A stretch of 64,000 nucleotides of DNA from Chiridota heheva (lineage: Eukaryota > Echinodermata > Holothuroidea > Apodida > Chiridotidae), in assembly GCA_020152595.1 (NCBI GenBank), contig JAIGNY010004475.1, forward strand, positions 1,263,501-1,327,500. Direction: 5' to 3'. The translations under genes and the position numbers were made by a program. The notes beneath the pieces were generated by a model, which saw nothing but the letters and a program-made list of their open reading frames with translations, was not told the origin of the DNA and did no database searches. The stretch's first letter is position 1, and the number at the start of each line of letters is the position of its first letter. Below, in pieces: positions 31,763-43,650 of the stretch.

Positions 31763-34664
31763 CTAAAAGAAATATTTTGGGATAAATTTACAGCGGATTT
31801 CAGAAAGGGATGGACAAATTAGGAGAAAATGATATTCATCTCCAACTTCTTTCAAATTGCAAACCTGACAGAACCTCTGTTCATAGATTATATTACAATA
31901 ACGGCCTTCGTTGACTTCAATTTCAAGGCAAGCACATCTGATTTTAGAGACCAACTTTTTAAACTTAAAAACATTGAATAATAGGTATGGCTCTGCATAG
32001 CTTTCTGTTTTAAATTGTGCATAACAACGCAAAGAACTTCTAGAATGAATATCACTCAACCAGTTCTGTCTATCTATATCAAAAACTCGCTGCTTAAAAT
32101 TTTCATAGAAATGTGTAGTAATCCCTTCCCCCTGCCCTTCCCAAACATTACCAAACCCAGTTTCATACAAAATATTTTGAACACACAGTCCCCATGATAG
32201 CACTTCTTTGTTTCCAATATTCTTTGTTCTACATAACAATGAGTCTAATACCTGTCTTTATCAAGAATAAGAAGTCTTTACCAATATGTTATTTGCTTTA
32301 GTATTGTTTGACTTTTAAAGGAAAAGCGACCCAGCTCTCCTAGAGCTATAATATTCATGGCATTTGGTGGTAAACCTAAAATATATTTATGAAACGAATT
32401 GTAAACTTTTATTGTACTTTCATGGGGGGTGATACCCCATAACTCAGAACTGTATGTTAAAATAGGCATATCTTTTGATCAAAAATTTAAAGGATATTAC
32501 TTACAGGTTAATCAATAGTTCTAGAAAAAAAATTCTTAAAATTGAATAAAGCAACCTTAGACTTTGAACTCTGTTGAACTTGGGATTTTGACCATACTCC
32601 TTTTGGCGTAAAATTTAATCCTAAGTAATTATAGTTATTTACAGTCTTAATAATTTTGCCTTTGAAATAAAAACGTTCACTTGCAATGTGTCCACCCTTT
32701 CTAAAAACCATTACCTTCGTTTTAACTGAGTTTACAGTCAAATCATTCTCTTCACAATAATCTTGGAAAACATTCAGTAAACTTTGCAAGGACTAAACAT
32801 TTTCTGAAAAAATAATGAGGTCATCTGCTTAAAGAAGACAACATATATTATTGTTATTTATAAGAATTCCTCGGGTGTTTGTGGACTTTAATCTTTCTTC
32901 AATATCATTGATATAAAGTGAAAATAAGTACAGGGATAGATTACAACCTTGTCTCAGACCTCTCGCACAATCAAATTTGGAATAAGACCGTCCTGTCTTC
33001 ACACATGACTCTATACATTGATATAAGTATCTCATAGAATTTACCCCTCATTCCCATATTATAAAGTTTTTTGAATAAAATACTGCGATTAATGTTATCA
33101 AATGCAGCTTTAAAATCAACAAATGTGGCGTAAAGTTTTCCGCGTGGTTTACTCAATGCTTTAGAAATGACAGTGTGAAGTACAAAGGAATTATCAATGG
33201 TAGAGAACCCTGCTCGAAAACCTGCCTGAGCAAGAGAAAGGATATTATGATCCGAGAGCCAATCACAGTCTACTACATAAAACTTGTGTAAATACTTTGC
33301 CTAAAGCACACAATAGTGTAATAGGCCGATAACTACTTGGTAAGTCTTTATCCCCTTTCTTGAATATGGGACTAATTATTCCAACTTGCCAAGCACTAGG
33401 AAATTTGTCAGTACAAAGAATTCTGTCAAACAATGCATGTATAGCACGCCCCAGCGCCTTAGGTGAATTTTTGATGATTTCAATTTAAACACCATCGATA
33501 CCACAAGCTTTGCCTTGTTTTTGTGAATTGATTGCTTTCTCAACTTCATTAATTGTAATGTTGACATCCAAAATATCATCAGAAACTTCCAAAGAGGAAT
33601 ATGATATATCAAAATATACTGTAGAATCGTTAAATTCAAAAACAGACGTAAAGTATTGAAACCATTTAATAGCTGGAATTTCATTTGTATTCTTGTTTGT
33701 GGGAGCTTTAAAGAAAGCCCAAAACTTCTTATTGTCTTTTTGTTTTGCTAAAGTAAGAAGCTCCTTTGTTTTGTTTTCCATGAATTGTGTTTTCTTGTAT
33801 GTATTGAATTTATTGTAACTTTTCTTTATATCACAAAAACGTTCGCGACTTTCATTGCTATGTTGTATTTTATGTTCTTTAAGCGCTTTCCCAACCCTTG
33901 ATTTAAATTCAAGACAATCTTGATCAAACCAATTTTGCGGTTTCGGAAGATTTGCGTTTCCCCTGATACATCTCACACCATAGATCCTTTTTAGTAAATC
34001 ATTTATTTGTGTCACCGCTACTTCAGAATTGTTATTCTCCAAATAGCTCATGATTTCCTCTATTGTGTACAATGTATCATTATTCCCCCACTTTTCAGAA
34101 TATTCATTTTGTCTTTCTTTGTACCAGACTGTTTTCATCAGAGGAACACACTTAATAGACTGTGATCGTTCACCACTAACATTGGTATGGTGAACACTAT
34201 TTACGTAATTAATATCAAAAGTTAGTGGTAAATGTGGCGAATCTACAGCATCACCAACTATAAGATTAGTAATTACTCTGTTATCGAGCAACTTCTGAGA
34301 TGCTATTATGTAATCATCGACACTTTGCCCCGTTAATAAAATGTAAGTATATCCTCTGGTTTCCCTTACAGGGGGCAATCTACCATTACAAATCCGCGCG
34401 TTGGTACTTCTGCATAAGCCAATTAACAAATTACCATACAAGTTAACACCATTATCAACAGAGTATCGACATGAATGAATACCAGGTTAAGAAATTCCTA
34501 AAGTATTGTTATCGTCCATTTCAATAAAATCCGACAATTGAGCAGTTCTAGCATTGAAGTCTGCAGGTAATATAAATGAGCATTCTTTATGCAAATTATC
34601 TAGAACAACAATGTCTTGTTCTAGTCTTTCAAAAAAAGTCACATCAGAATATGGTGAATTCTCA
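31763..34664 (-). pseudogene. LINE ORF2: endonuclease C-part, RT, C-terminal domain
   Basis: Readable blocks in several frames: ADFNARTAQLSDF and DSPHLPLTF (endonuclease motifs, normally DFN and SDH); GKACGIDGV then a stop and IEIIKNSPKALG (RT entry); FVDFKAAFDNI (RT motif A, about 33120-33090); GLRQGCNLSLYLFSLYINDI (motif B); then LL*ADDLIIF, where the Tyr of YADD is a TAA stop (32829-32831). The C-terminal domain has a CQVC...HFLLICP zinc-like motif (31763-32239). The YADD stop alone would abolish reverse transcription. Confidence 0.85.
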
Positions 34665-34672
34665 GGTGGGTT
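34665..34672. repeat. hAT target-site duplication, left
   Basis: GGTGGGTT, identical to 40494-40501. In the LINE it encodes part of Asn-Pro-Pro on the minus strand. Confidence 0.95.
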
Positions 34673-35074
34673 CAGTGCCGGATTTAGACCTATGGAGGCC
34701 CTAAGCTTGGAATTATGAAGAGGCCTCGATGTAGGTAACGCTTTGCGTTGTAGGCGTGGGGTCCAGGGGCCCGCCTAGGGCCCCTGGAAGCTATCGTAAT
34801 TTGGTCGATTCTAATGCAATCTAGCGCATTTCCTGGCTTTAATTACCCAATTTTTAAGACTTATTTAATGACACTTAATGACATTTAGATAAAATATGTT
34901 ATTTACATTTTTATCAAGTTATTATAACAGACTCAGTTAGATGAGACATAGGTTTTTATATTGTATTTGATGTATATTTTACATAATTTATATACATTTT
35001 ACCCCAACATACGGGCACACAACCCGACATTGGGGCAGGCAACATTGTTGTGCTTGTCTCCAATTAATAAAATA

Positions 35075-35363
35075 CCGTATAATCTATAATGAAAGTCCCC
35101 CTCTAATAAACGAACCCGCCCTTTTTCTCAAAAATCAAAACCATGCAAGGCCTATGAAATGTATGTGTATAATCTGCACATACTCCGATCTCAGTAAATA
35201 ATGTTTAATTAACATATATCCCACGCAACAGAATTAAAAGCAACATATCTGATGGATTGCATGCAAAAATGTGTGTAAATGGTAAGTTTTGTGTATGAAA
35301 ATTATACTCAAATAAACGCCCCGTTACTAAAATGTCATGCGGGGGTTTATTGAGATTATACGG
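35075..35363. mobile_element. TA-flanked MITE inside the hAT element
   Basis: Ends CCGTATAATCT / AGATTATACGG are inverted repeats flanked by TA on both sides (35073-35074 and 35364-35365). At 289 bp without an ORF, this fits a Tc1/mariner-type MITE. It lies between the hAT left end and its transposase. Confidence 0.75.
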
Positions 35364-35510
35364 TATTCTGAATACATGGACAATAATTTAATTAATTTAC
35401 ACTACGATCAGTCTGTGTATGGCAGTATTGTTACTAGGTTACAGGATAAATGATTTATTGATGTTCACCTTACTGATATTATATAATAACTCATTTTGCC
35501 ACAAATTACA

Positions 35511-38019
35511 CTACACAATATGTAAAATCTTTGTTTGAATGTTTCTTTTAAAACATTTTTGTCTTGCTTTTTCAAAAGCAAAGTCGTTGATTACATCATC
35601 AAATGATAAACTACGAAGCTTATCAGTTTCAATACACAAAATGCTTAGAGCAGACAATTTGCTTTGTGAAATTGTTGTCCTTAGTTCATTCTTTACGCGT
35701 TTTAGCTGAGAAAATGACCTTTCTCCTGAGCAATTTGTTACCATCATACTCAAAAACAACCGTAATATTGATTCTAGATTTGGAAAGGCTAATTTAATGT
35801 TATCTTTCCAGATAATTCCATATAAGTCTTGATGACTCATGTCATCGTTTTCATAAGGAGAATGACTTTGCTTTACATAAGTATGAAACTGTGTAAGTTC
35901 TCCAATAAGGTTGTCATCTACGTCATTTGGGTATTCCTTTACAAGATTCGCTACACCTGCACGTAACAGTTCTTCTGAAGCATCCAAGTTAAGTAAAAAT
36001 GTAAATTTGTTTGAAATAGAACTATAAATCATTGCGCGTCTGCTTAAATTAGTTTCAAGGGCATCAATCATCGGAATGAAAGATTTTATTCTAAAGTTGT
36101 CTCTTGAGAGAGTTCCACATCAGGTGCAACACCGTTGTTTACTTGAGGGTTTCGGACACGACGCCTTTTCTTTGCACACTTATAGTCCACACCAGGCAGA
36201 AATTCCTTTGTCTTTGACTCAAAGTCATCAAAACACTCGGGTTGTCTTTAAGAATTGTGTAAGCGATGCATACAGCTTAGAACATGTGTTAAGTGATATT
36301 TGTGGATCTTGAAGTGCCTTGCTGGTTTTCCGAACTTATCTAAAAGGCGATTCCATACAAGCAACATGAAAACAAACTCGATTTCCTCCATTTTATCAAG
36401 AATTGCTCCAGCTTCAGTTCTTGTGTCACCTTTTCATTGTCATCATTGTGGATGTGACTAAGAGCATCGGTGATTGAATCATAGCTCTCTTCTATTGCTG
36501 CGGTAGCCTTGGCATGTGCTTCCCATCTAGTGTCTGAGAGAGGTTTTGGAACTTTGGAATCGACATCTAAATATGATAATAATACCCTCCAGCGTTTTGT
36601 GGATGCTGAAAAGAAAGTGTATATTTTTGTGCAATTCCAAAAAAAATTTACAGCATCTAAACAACAATCAACTGCAGCACGACCTACAAGATTTAGGGAA
36701 TGTCCTGCACATGGAATAAATAACGATACTTGTTTTGCTCCAAAATCTTTTGCTGCATACCATTAAATTTACCAGACATATTTGCAGCATTGTCGTAAGA
36801 TTGACCTCGACATTTACTAAAGTCCAAATTACATTCTGTGCTTAAATAATCAAGTATCATATTTGCCATACTTTCCCCACTGTGGTTCTCTAATTCTAGA
36901 AATGTTAGAAACCGTTCAATCGGTAAACCATCTTCTGGTGATACATATCTAACTATTACAGTTAGTTGATCAACATGTGAAAGGTCTGGGGTCGAGTCAA
37001 CTGATATGCTAAAGTAACCTGCTTCCTAATATCACTCAAAATCGAGTTTCTGACTTTTTGGATATAAGCTGAATTATTTCATCACATATTGTTTTAGACA
37101 AATATGAAACATTTCCTGACCCTTTATTGCCATGTTGTTGTATATGATTCGATAGAAAGGGGTCAAACTTGGCTATCAATTCCAGTAAACCCAAATAATT
37201 TCCATTATGTGGCGACCCTACTTTTTCATTTGTACCCCTAAAGGCCAAGCCACGCTCTGCTAACGTGCATATAACTGCAATGATGCGCTAAGAACATTTC
37301 TCCAATAATTTTGTTCTCCTTCAATTTGTTGTATTAGTTTTGAATCTAGTAAATTTAAACGCGTTTTTCGTCAGGTATGTTAACATAGCTTGTCTATGCT
37401 CTACCGAATTTTCATGAGCTTTAATTACAATGGGATTTCGCCAGTCATCAAACCCAGTAGAAGCTAGTGCCGCAGATGATGTAGAGAATAACTTGCAAAC
37501 GAAGCAGAAGACACTACCTTTGGAAGGAGAATACACTAACCATTCTCTGTCATATATTTCTCCGTTAACATTTTTGGAATTAAATAGACCTTTGGAACAA
37601 AATCTGTCCTGTGTTTTAAATGACCGTTTTGATTTATCAAATGGGCCATTCCAGTGCTGACATTCAGAAGGACCGTTCGGATACAATATGAAATGTCATC
37701 TTTAGTTAAAACATCCCACAGTCCAAGATCAAACCTTTCGCTCGTTCATCCCAGTATTCCCAGGCTCAGCAACCCTTATTGTTGCATCAATATCCACATC
37801 AGTAGATGTATGTTGTTGCTCATGTACTGAATGATTTTCTGTAGTGTCGGGTGCTGTTGCTCTAGTAAAGTAACTATCAACGGTTGGAATTGTTTTTAGT
37901 TGATCTTTAAGTTGCTGCTTTCGTTTCCTTTTCTGGTACCCGCTTTGAAAGTTCTTTTCATTTTGAGATTCTACGGATGGATAAATAATGAAAATGAAAT
38001 GCTTTACCTGCAGGGTCAT
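35511..38019 (-). pseudogene. hAT transposase with TTF zinc finger
   Basis: Pieces in order: N-terminal region with PTVDSYFTRAT (37729-38019); a TTF-type finger region with WLVYSPSKGSVFCFVCKLFS (37321-37686); AFRGTNEKVGSPHNGNYLGL (37036-37248); SISVDSTPDLSHVDQLTVIV with the first catalytic Asp (near 36990); GQSYDNAANMSGKFNGMQ; LSDTRWEAHAKATAAI; and the hATC dimerisation domain with MVTNCSGERSFSQLKRVKNE (35511-36071). The order matches ZMYM1-like hAT proteins, including a DUF4371-like middle. At least five stops or frameshifts separate the pieces. Confidence 0.85.
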
Positions 38020-40440
38020 ATAATTTCATAGGCGGATTTAAGGGGCCTGGCGAAAAGTCCATTTCCCCAAACCAGTGGTGAAATTACATATCCCATTTTT
38101 AGAGGATGATATGACTCTAACATGAATGCTAACTAAAACTTTATTTTTTCCGAACCACATATCAATTACTTTTTAGCTAATATTAGGTAGAAGGTCTAAA
38201 CACCACCCTGTACAGAATTCATACACTGATACACTCAAACAACAATGCCATCGCTACCATCATGTATGGTGTAATATTCCTCATCCGCGTCACGACCAGG
38301 ACTCTGTGGGGATGGTCAAAATATTTCCCCAAAAGGGCTGACAAGTATACAAATATCATGCGGCCCCTCGTCCGCCTCCTACGCCTATGTACAAACCATA
38401 ATAATTTTGAATTGTGTTACAACTTACCGGTACTAAGAGTGGGTTAGGTAACTTAACTTACCGATTTTAAGAAACCGATTTAAGTTAGTTTTCCCTTGAT
38501 ACCTACCACCATTACGTCATATTTGTTTATTGTTTATTATTAATGGATCAAAATAATAACAGAATAAGCGACCAGTAAAGATGTTCTTAAAAGAACAGAG
38601 GCCCTCTGTCAGAGGGCATAGTGCACATTCCAGATATAAGGCAATGGTGATAATTTTAAAAGAACATGTCCAAACGTACTGTATCTACTGAGCCTATTCT
38701 CTGCGAGGGGCGAGTCACCCTGGATCTCGGATGCTTTTCCGTTGATGACATATATGTATTTTGCCATATGGTCTTGCGGTATTTCTTGCTTCTCCCATTA
38801 ATCCACTGTCCGCGCACCCCGAGTAAGGACAACATTTCGAACAAACCACAAGTATTGGGCACTGCAGCATGTGTCGCACTGTCTGAGGCCCTGTAGCATG
38901 TCCACGGGTGCCAGTACTAGTGCAATAACCCAATTTGGCAACTGACACCCTTGAGCGACCAACACCAGTTCGGCGGTTGAGACACTGCCACCCCAACTAT
39001 CGCGCACCCCGCCAGGGGCACGGTCATGTCATGAGGCACGGTCATGTCATGACGGCCGAGTGACGATAGTTTCTGCAAATTAAGTATCAGGAAATGCGCT
39101 ATGATGCATGCAAAGCCCTTTGGATGGATGCCACGCCTTATTTGCAAATTGCGCTGAACCATCCACAATAAATCGCAGATCTCAGTCTCTCACAGTTCAA
39201 TTTGCCCCCTTTCCAGATCCCCATGTAATTTAAACAAATATTATGAAATATAATATAATTTACCTTAAGTTGTTTTTGTGAAAGTTGCTAAATTGCTGTA
39301 ATTATGACATCCACATCCACAATATAGTTTTAACTACGAACTTCAATTTTTTTAAATTCCTCTGTCGAATTGCAAATTTAAGCATCCAAAATATATTTAA
39401 CAGCGTTTACATTTATTAAATCCAGAACATCAATTCTCTGAAAACATGATTTATTCCATTGTCTGTGACAAATCATGGTTGAGTTGTTTTATAAACATAT
39501 ATGGAATTACAATATGATCACACCACATGCACTCTCTAATAAAAAAATGTACCATAAATCCAAACTGCATGTGTGCAACTTTAATACTATAATACAATAG
39601 AAAATGAAATTACAATACCCACCGCTACGATCATGCATGTTCAAAGTACAAACCATGTGGATGTGGTATTGTGAGTTATTTATAAATATGTGTATACATT
39701 ATTATAAAACCCAAGTTTTGTTTATTTATTAATATCTCCTCTCTATGAAAGGATTTTTATTTGGGGTATAATGGATATATTGGATTTCAATTAATCATTT
39801 ATGTATTTAACCCTTAAAACATCCTATTTATTTATTGCGCAATACCCAGAAAACGCTACAACGTGTAAACCCCATTGACTTGCTAAAACAACTGGAAGTA
39901 AAAAACGCGAAAAACCTGAAAACATGCACTTTTGTTTTTCGCGTATTCGGTCACTGTAGGTACCACACAGTCGCGACCAACGTCAAACGGTAGTACTCGA
40001 TAAGACCCCAATTCCGTACACAGTAGCCTAGGCCGTAGGGTACAGCGTTCAAATTTTATTTAGAAAACGGCAAAAATCGAAAAAAATGAAATATGAGTGG
40101 TTTTCTGACCTGAAAAAGTGAAACTTCTAAGGTAGATATGTGAAAATAGACCCCGGATTCTTTGTCACTGGGCGTACAGCTTTATTATGATACCAACTTC
40201 GACAGGGTGGTGGCAGTATTCATGAATTTATAATAAATCAAAAATCGAAAATCTCCACGACCCAAAAAGGGAATGGCGATGTATATTAATAAAAAGAAAA
40301 AGGAAATTATCAGTCAAATAAATTTTGTGCTTGATATTTGGGCCATGATTTACCATGGTATAAAAATGCATGATATTAGCCAACCCAAATTATGTAGTAC
40401 TTTTTTCTATTTTTTCCAATTTATTTTGAGGCCCCTCAAT
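38020..40440. other. Noncoding 5' part of the hAT element
   Basis: About 2.4 kb without a supported gene. 38640-39190 is more GC-rich than its surroundings, has overlapping meaningless frames and an exact 18-bp tandem duplication at 39017-39052 (GGCACGGTCATGTCATGA twice). It may be a further insertion, but I found no ends. Confidence 0.4.
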
Positions 40441-40493
40441 TAGGCGAGGCCCTAAGCTGTAGCTTAGTTAGCTTATGCGTAAATCCGGCACTG

Positions 40494-40501
40494 GGTGGGT
40501 T
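40494..40501. repeat. hAT target-site duplication, right
   Basis: GGTGGGTT, partner of 34665-34672. Confidence 0.95.
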
Positions 40502-40850
40502 GTACAATGCACACAAATATATCGGCGGGTTGTTTACTAAAGAAGGAAGATGTATCCATATATGATTATCCGAACCTAAGTTCTGTACTCGCTGTAATTT
40601 CAAGCTACTCTTGAAAAACACAGAAACGCCTCCAGAATTTCTCTTAGCCCGCGAAATGCATTTTTTTACTGCTGTAAATTCCCTCTAGCCCTCAATAATT
40701 ATTTCGTCATTGCTTCCTAGCCAAGTTTCCATGAAACAAATTATATCAAAAGCTGTGCAGTACCTCTTAAAATCGGGATTTTCAAGTTTTTTGCGAATAC
40801 CTTTAACATTCCACACAAGTATTTTAATACTAATTATGTTACTCCCATAA
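40502..40850 (-). pseudogene. LINE endonuclease, N-terminal part
   Basis: Reads ILVWNVKGIRKKLENPDF, IICFMETWLGSNDEI (the Glu of the ETW motif is catalytic in APE-type endonucleases), then a stop, GGVSVFFKSSLKLQRVQN and YLCALYNPP, where the hAT insertion begins. The remaining half continues at 34664. Confidence 0.8.
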
Positions 40851-41139
40851 TTAATGATGTGGGTCCTATGCTCTTGGGTAACGGTGGATTGTCTGTCGAT
40901 TACAGGAAATAAATTGGTCCAACGAATCTCTTTGCTTGTACCAGTTCTTAAACGGCCAGGGCCTGACCAATCTTTTTTTCTTTAAATTGGAGTTGGTATT
41001 TTCGTCCCAGATAAATGCCTCACCCTCGATAATCAATTTATCAAAGCGAATTGTCGCCTTCTTGTTTTATCTCGGGCTTCCTTCATATAGGGCAGCAGTT
41101 TTTTGTGCAGGTACCTAGTGTGCTTTGTTAAGTCTTCGC

Positions 41140-41792
41140 TTACCTGAATTCCGGTGCCTTTTTTTTTTTTTTGTTGATCGCTTCCCTCAGCACAAAATCC
41201 TTGTCCTTGAATTTCAAAAACTTGGCAATGATGGGTTGGGGTTTACCTTTCGATTTTAGACGGTGACATCTTTGAAAGGTGATTGCATCAGCATCGAGAC
41301 AAAGTTTTCCCCCATGAACGATTTCAATTTTATTTCCGTTTCGGCCCATAATTCTTTAGGGGTGCCTGGAATGCCAAAAAATAAAAGATTTTCCTGACGG
41401 AGATGTGCTTTAAGTTAATCGTTTTTAACTTCCAAATCATGTAGTTTCTTCTTTAATTCGGTGTTATCAGTTTCCAAGTCATTTTGTACATCTTCAATCT
41501 TATCCATTCTTGTCTTTAATAAGCTTAAGTCACGAGAAATGCCATCGAATTTTGTTTTCAAGTCAGTTAAGTTTTTGTTGACTTTTGTCAATATTGCAGA
41601 GAAATCAACTTCACCTTCATCATCAGCTTGATTAGCTCTCATATTTCTGGGTCCTGGGTTAAGTTCAACATCTCCTGCTAGTGATAACAAAAGGACACAT
41701 ACCAAAGTATTCTTTAAAGCTAATGCATTGGAGATACTGGCGATTCCTAGCTGTAATACGGTTTGTATGAATAATGCAGCTTGAAGGAAAGC
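41140..41792 (-). pseudogene. LINE ORF1 with 2A-like peptide, coiled coil and RRM
   Basis: A frame open from 41792 has a hydrophobic stretch (LKNTLVCVLLLSLA) leading directly into GDVELNPGP, a perfect match to the 2A ribosome-skipping consensus DxExNPGP. A heptad-rich coiled coil follows (about 41620-41415), ending at a TAA, and frameshifted pieces ENLLFFGIPGTPKELWAE and FQRCHRLKSKGKPQPIIAKF that resemble the RRM-like region of LINE ORF1 proteins. No in-frame ATG is visible upstream. N-terminal 2A sequences are known in LINE ORF1s of sea urchin, amphioxus and molluscs. Confidence 0.8.
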
Positions 41793-41795
41793 TTA

Positions 41796-42039
41796 GACTA
41801 CACTTTCCACACCAGCCACAAGAAAACTGTCCAATTTTGTGTCTCCGTTGCCCTGTTGATATTCCCATTGTGCAAACATATATCCTCTATATCCATGTAA
41901 TAATACAGTCAATTTGTGCAAGAAAAGGGCAGTTGTTACTCTGCAAAAACGTGGAATGATTAGAGACTATCTTAAACGTGCTTCTTACCAATCAGATGCC
42001 CTCAATCAAAATTATCTTATTACACTTCATCACAATTAA
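41796..42039. other. No feature recognised
   Basis: Possibly the LINE 5' UTR (minus) and its flank; no border can be set. Confidence 0.3.
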
Positions 42040-42690
42040 GCAAGTATTGTTCCCAATGTGTGGAATCAATGGAGAACAAGTTTGCGAAAGCAGATACTCT
42101 GTGAACTTTCAGTTATCTGCTCAAGAGAAGGTTTTTTAGATAAGATTTACTGTTTGGTTCTTTAACTTTCATATATGCAGAATGTGGTTCTTATTTAAAG
42201 GATCCAAATTATCTGCAGCCATTTGAAATGAATGTTGTTGTTTATGAACCAACTTTTGAGAAGTGAAAACAGGTTAGAAAAGTCATTGAATAAAATGCTC
42301 ATTGTCAAAGAAATGATTGTCCTGTTTTTAAGGTTATGAGGTTTGAGGTTTTATTTTAGATCATTAGATTTGCATTTTAGTACAAGCAATACTTATTCTG
42401 GATGTTTGGAATTAATGGAGCACAAAGTTGCTCTTGCCTGTTTGCAAAAAGCAGATACTCTGAGAATTTTCCGACCCCCATGAAAGATAATTTTGTTTTT
42501 TCAAGGTGCCTGTTATGAGGTAATGAAATTGATCTTTTGTCACTGTAGTTCATGAAATGAGTTTTACCACAAGCAATAATTATTCCCAATGTTTTTATTT
42601 AATGGAGCACAAATCTGAACTGTGCCTCCCAAAAAGCAGATATTTTAAGAATTTTCTCACTCCCATAATAGATAATTTTGTTTTTGATTT
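42040..42690. repeat. Three diverged copies of an interspersed unit
   Basis: Segments starting near 42040, 42382 and 42567 share CAAGCAATA..TATTC..GATGT, GGAAT.AATGGAGCACAA and GCAGATA(C/T)T(C/T)T..GAATTTTC, with the last two also sharing GATAATTTTGTTTTT. The copies are clearly diverged and unequally spaced. Confidence 0.5.
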
Positions 42691-43028
42691 ACTGTTTTTT
42701 TCAAAACACCAGACAATGGGGTTGCAGCTAGTAATCTATTTATGTGTCGAGAGGGTGTTAAATAACTAAGGTGCAAGGCTTAGGAAAGAGATGATTGGAA
42801 AAGGATGGAGATAAGTGAATTTTTTTTCAGAGGAAATTAGTAGAAGAAAATGTGGTAAAGAAGGAGAGAGGGAAAAGGATGTGAGATAGGAAAGTATGAG
42901 GGAGGGGGAGATTAGGGGTGTGGGGAGATTAATCTATTTATAAGGCAGATAAAATTCTGTTTGCTGGTGGGAAATTAAAAGGTTTTATTTGAAAATTCAG
43001 ATTTTGTTTGTTTTGAAACAATTTGATA

Positions 43029-43650
43029 GGAAAGTATCTTTCGAACATGGTTTGGGGAAAGTATCTTTCGAACATGGTTTGGGAAAGTATCTTTCGAACA
43101 TGGTTTGGGAAAGTATTTTTCGAACATGGTTTGGGAAAGTATTTTTCGAACATGGTTTGGGAAAGTATCTTTCGAACATGGTTTGGGGAAAGTATCTTTC
43201 GAACATGGTTTGGAAAAGTATCTTTCGAACATGCTTTTGGAAAGTATCTCTCGAACATGGTTTGGGAAAGTATCTTCGAACATGGTTTGGGAAAGTATCT
43301 TTCGAACATGGGTTTGGGAAAGTATCTTTCGAACATGGTTTGGGAAAGTATTTTTCGAACATGGTTTGGGAAAGTATTTTTCGAACATGGTTTGGGAAAG
43401 TATCTTTCGAACATGGTTTGGGAAAGTATCTTTCGAACATGGTTTGGGAAAGTATCTTTCGAACATGGTTTGGGAAAATATTTTTCGAACATGGTTTGGG
43501 AAAGTATCATTCGACATGGTTTGGGAAAGTATCATTCGACATGGTTTGGGAAAGTATTTTTCGAACATGGTTTGGGAAAGTATCTTTCGAGCATGGTTTG
43601 GGAAAGTATTTTTCGAACATGGTTTGGGAAAGTATCTTTCGAACATGGTG
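43029..43650. repeat. 26-bp tandem array, 24 copies
   Basis: Unit TTTGGGAAAGTATCTTTCGAACATGG. I counted 24 units with rare indels and a recurrent C/T variant (TATCTTTCG versus TATTTTTCG). Because 26 is not a multiple of three and the unit has no stop, long frames open in several phases on both strands; these are not genes. Confidence 0.95.

Larger units (their letters stand above)
34673..40493. mobile_element. hAT transposon, 5.8 kb, ZMYM/TTF type
   Basis: Both ends begin CAGTGCCGGATTTA (14-bp perfect terminal inverted repeat) and the element is flanked by identical GGTGGGTT. The interior encodes, on the minus strand, a broken hAT transposase with a TTF-type zinc finger (35511-38019). This large element inserted into the LINE endonuclease and was later hit by a TA-type MITE. 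The perfect duplication suggests a fairly recent insertion, although the transposase is already inactive. Confidence 0.92.
31520..41795 (-). mobile_element. APE-type LINE, split by a hAT insertion
   Basis: A minus-strand non-LTR retrotransposon with ORF1 (about 41140-41792), apurinic-type endonuclease, reverse transcriptase and a C-terminal Cys/His domain. Its 3' end near 31520-31550 shows short TTGTA-type repeats (AATACAATACAAT on the plus strand), as in CR1/L2-group elements. The endonuclease is cut between NPP and ENSPY by the hAT element at 34673-40493; removing that element and one 8-bp duplication restores continuity. Many stops and frameshifts show it is dead. The 5' end is approximate. 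Confidence 0.85.

Noticed and set aside
38656-39168. Five overlapping frames on both strands
   Set aside because: Higher GC content lowers stop frequency; no frame has motifs, and all lie in the noncoding part of the hAT element.
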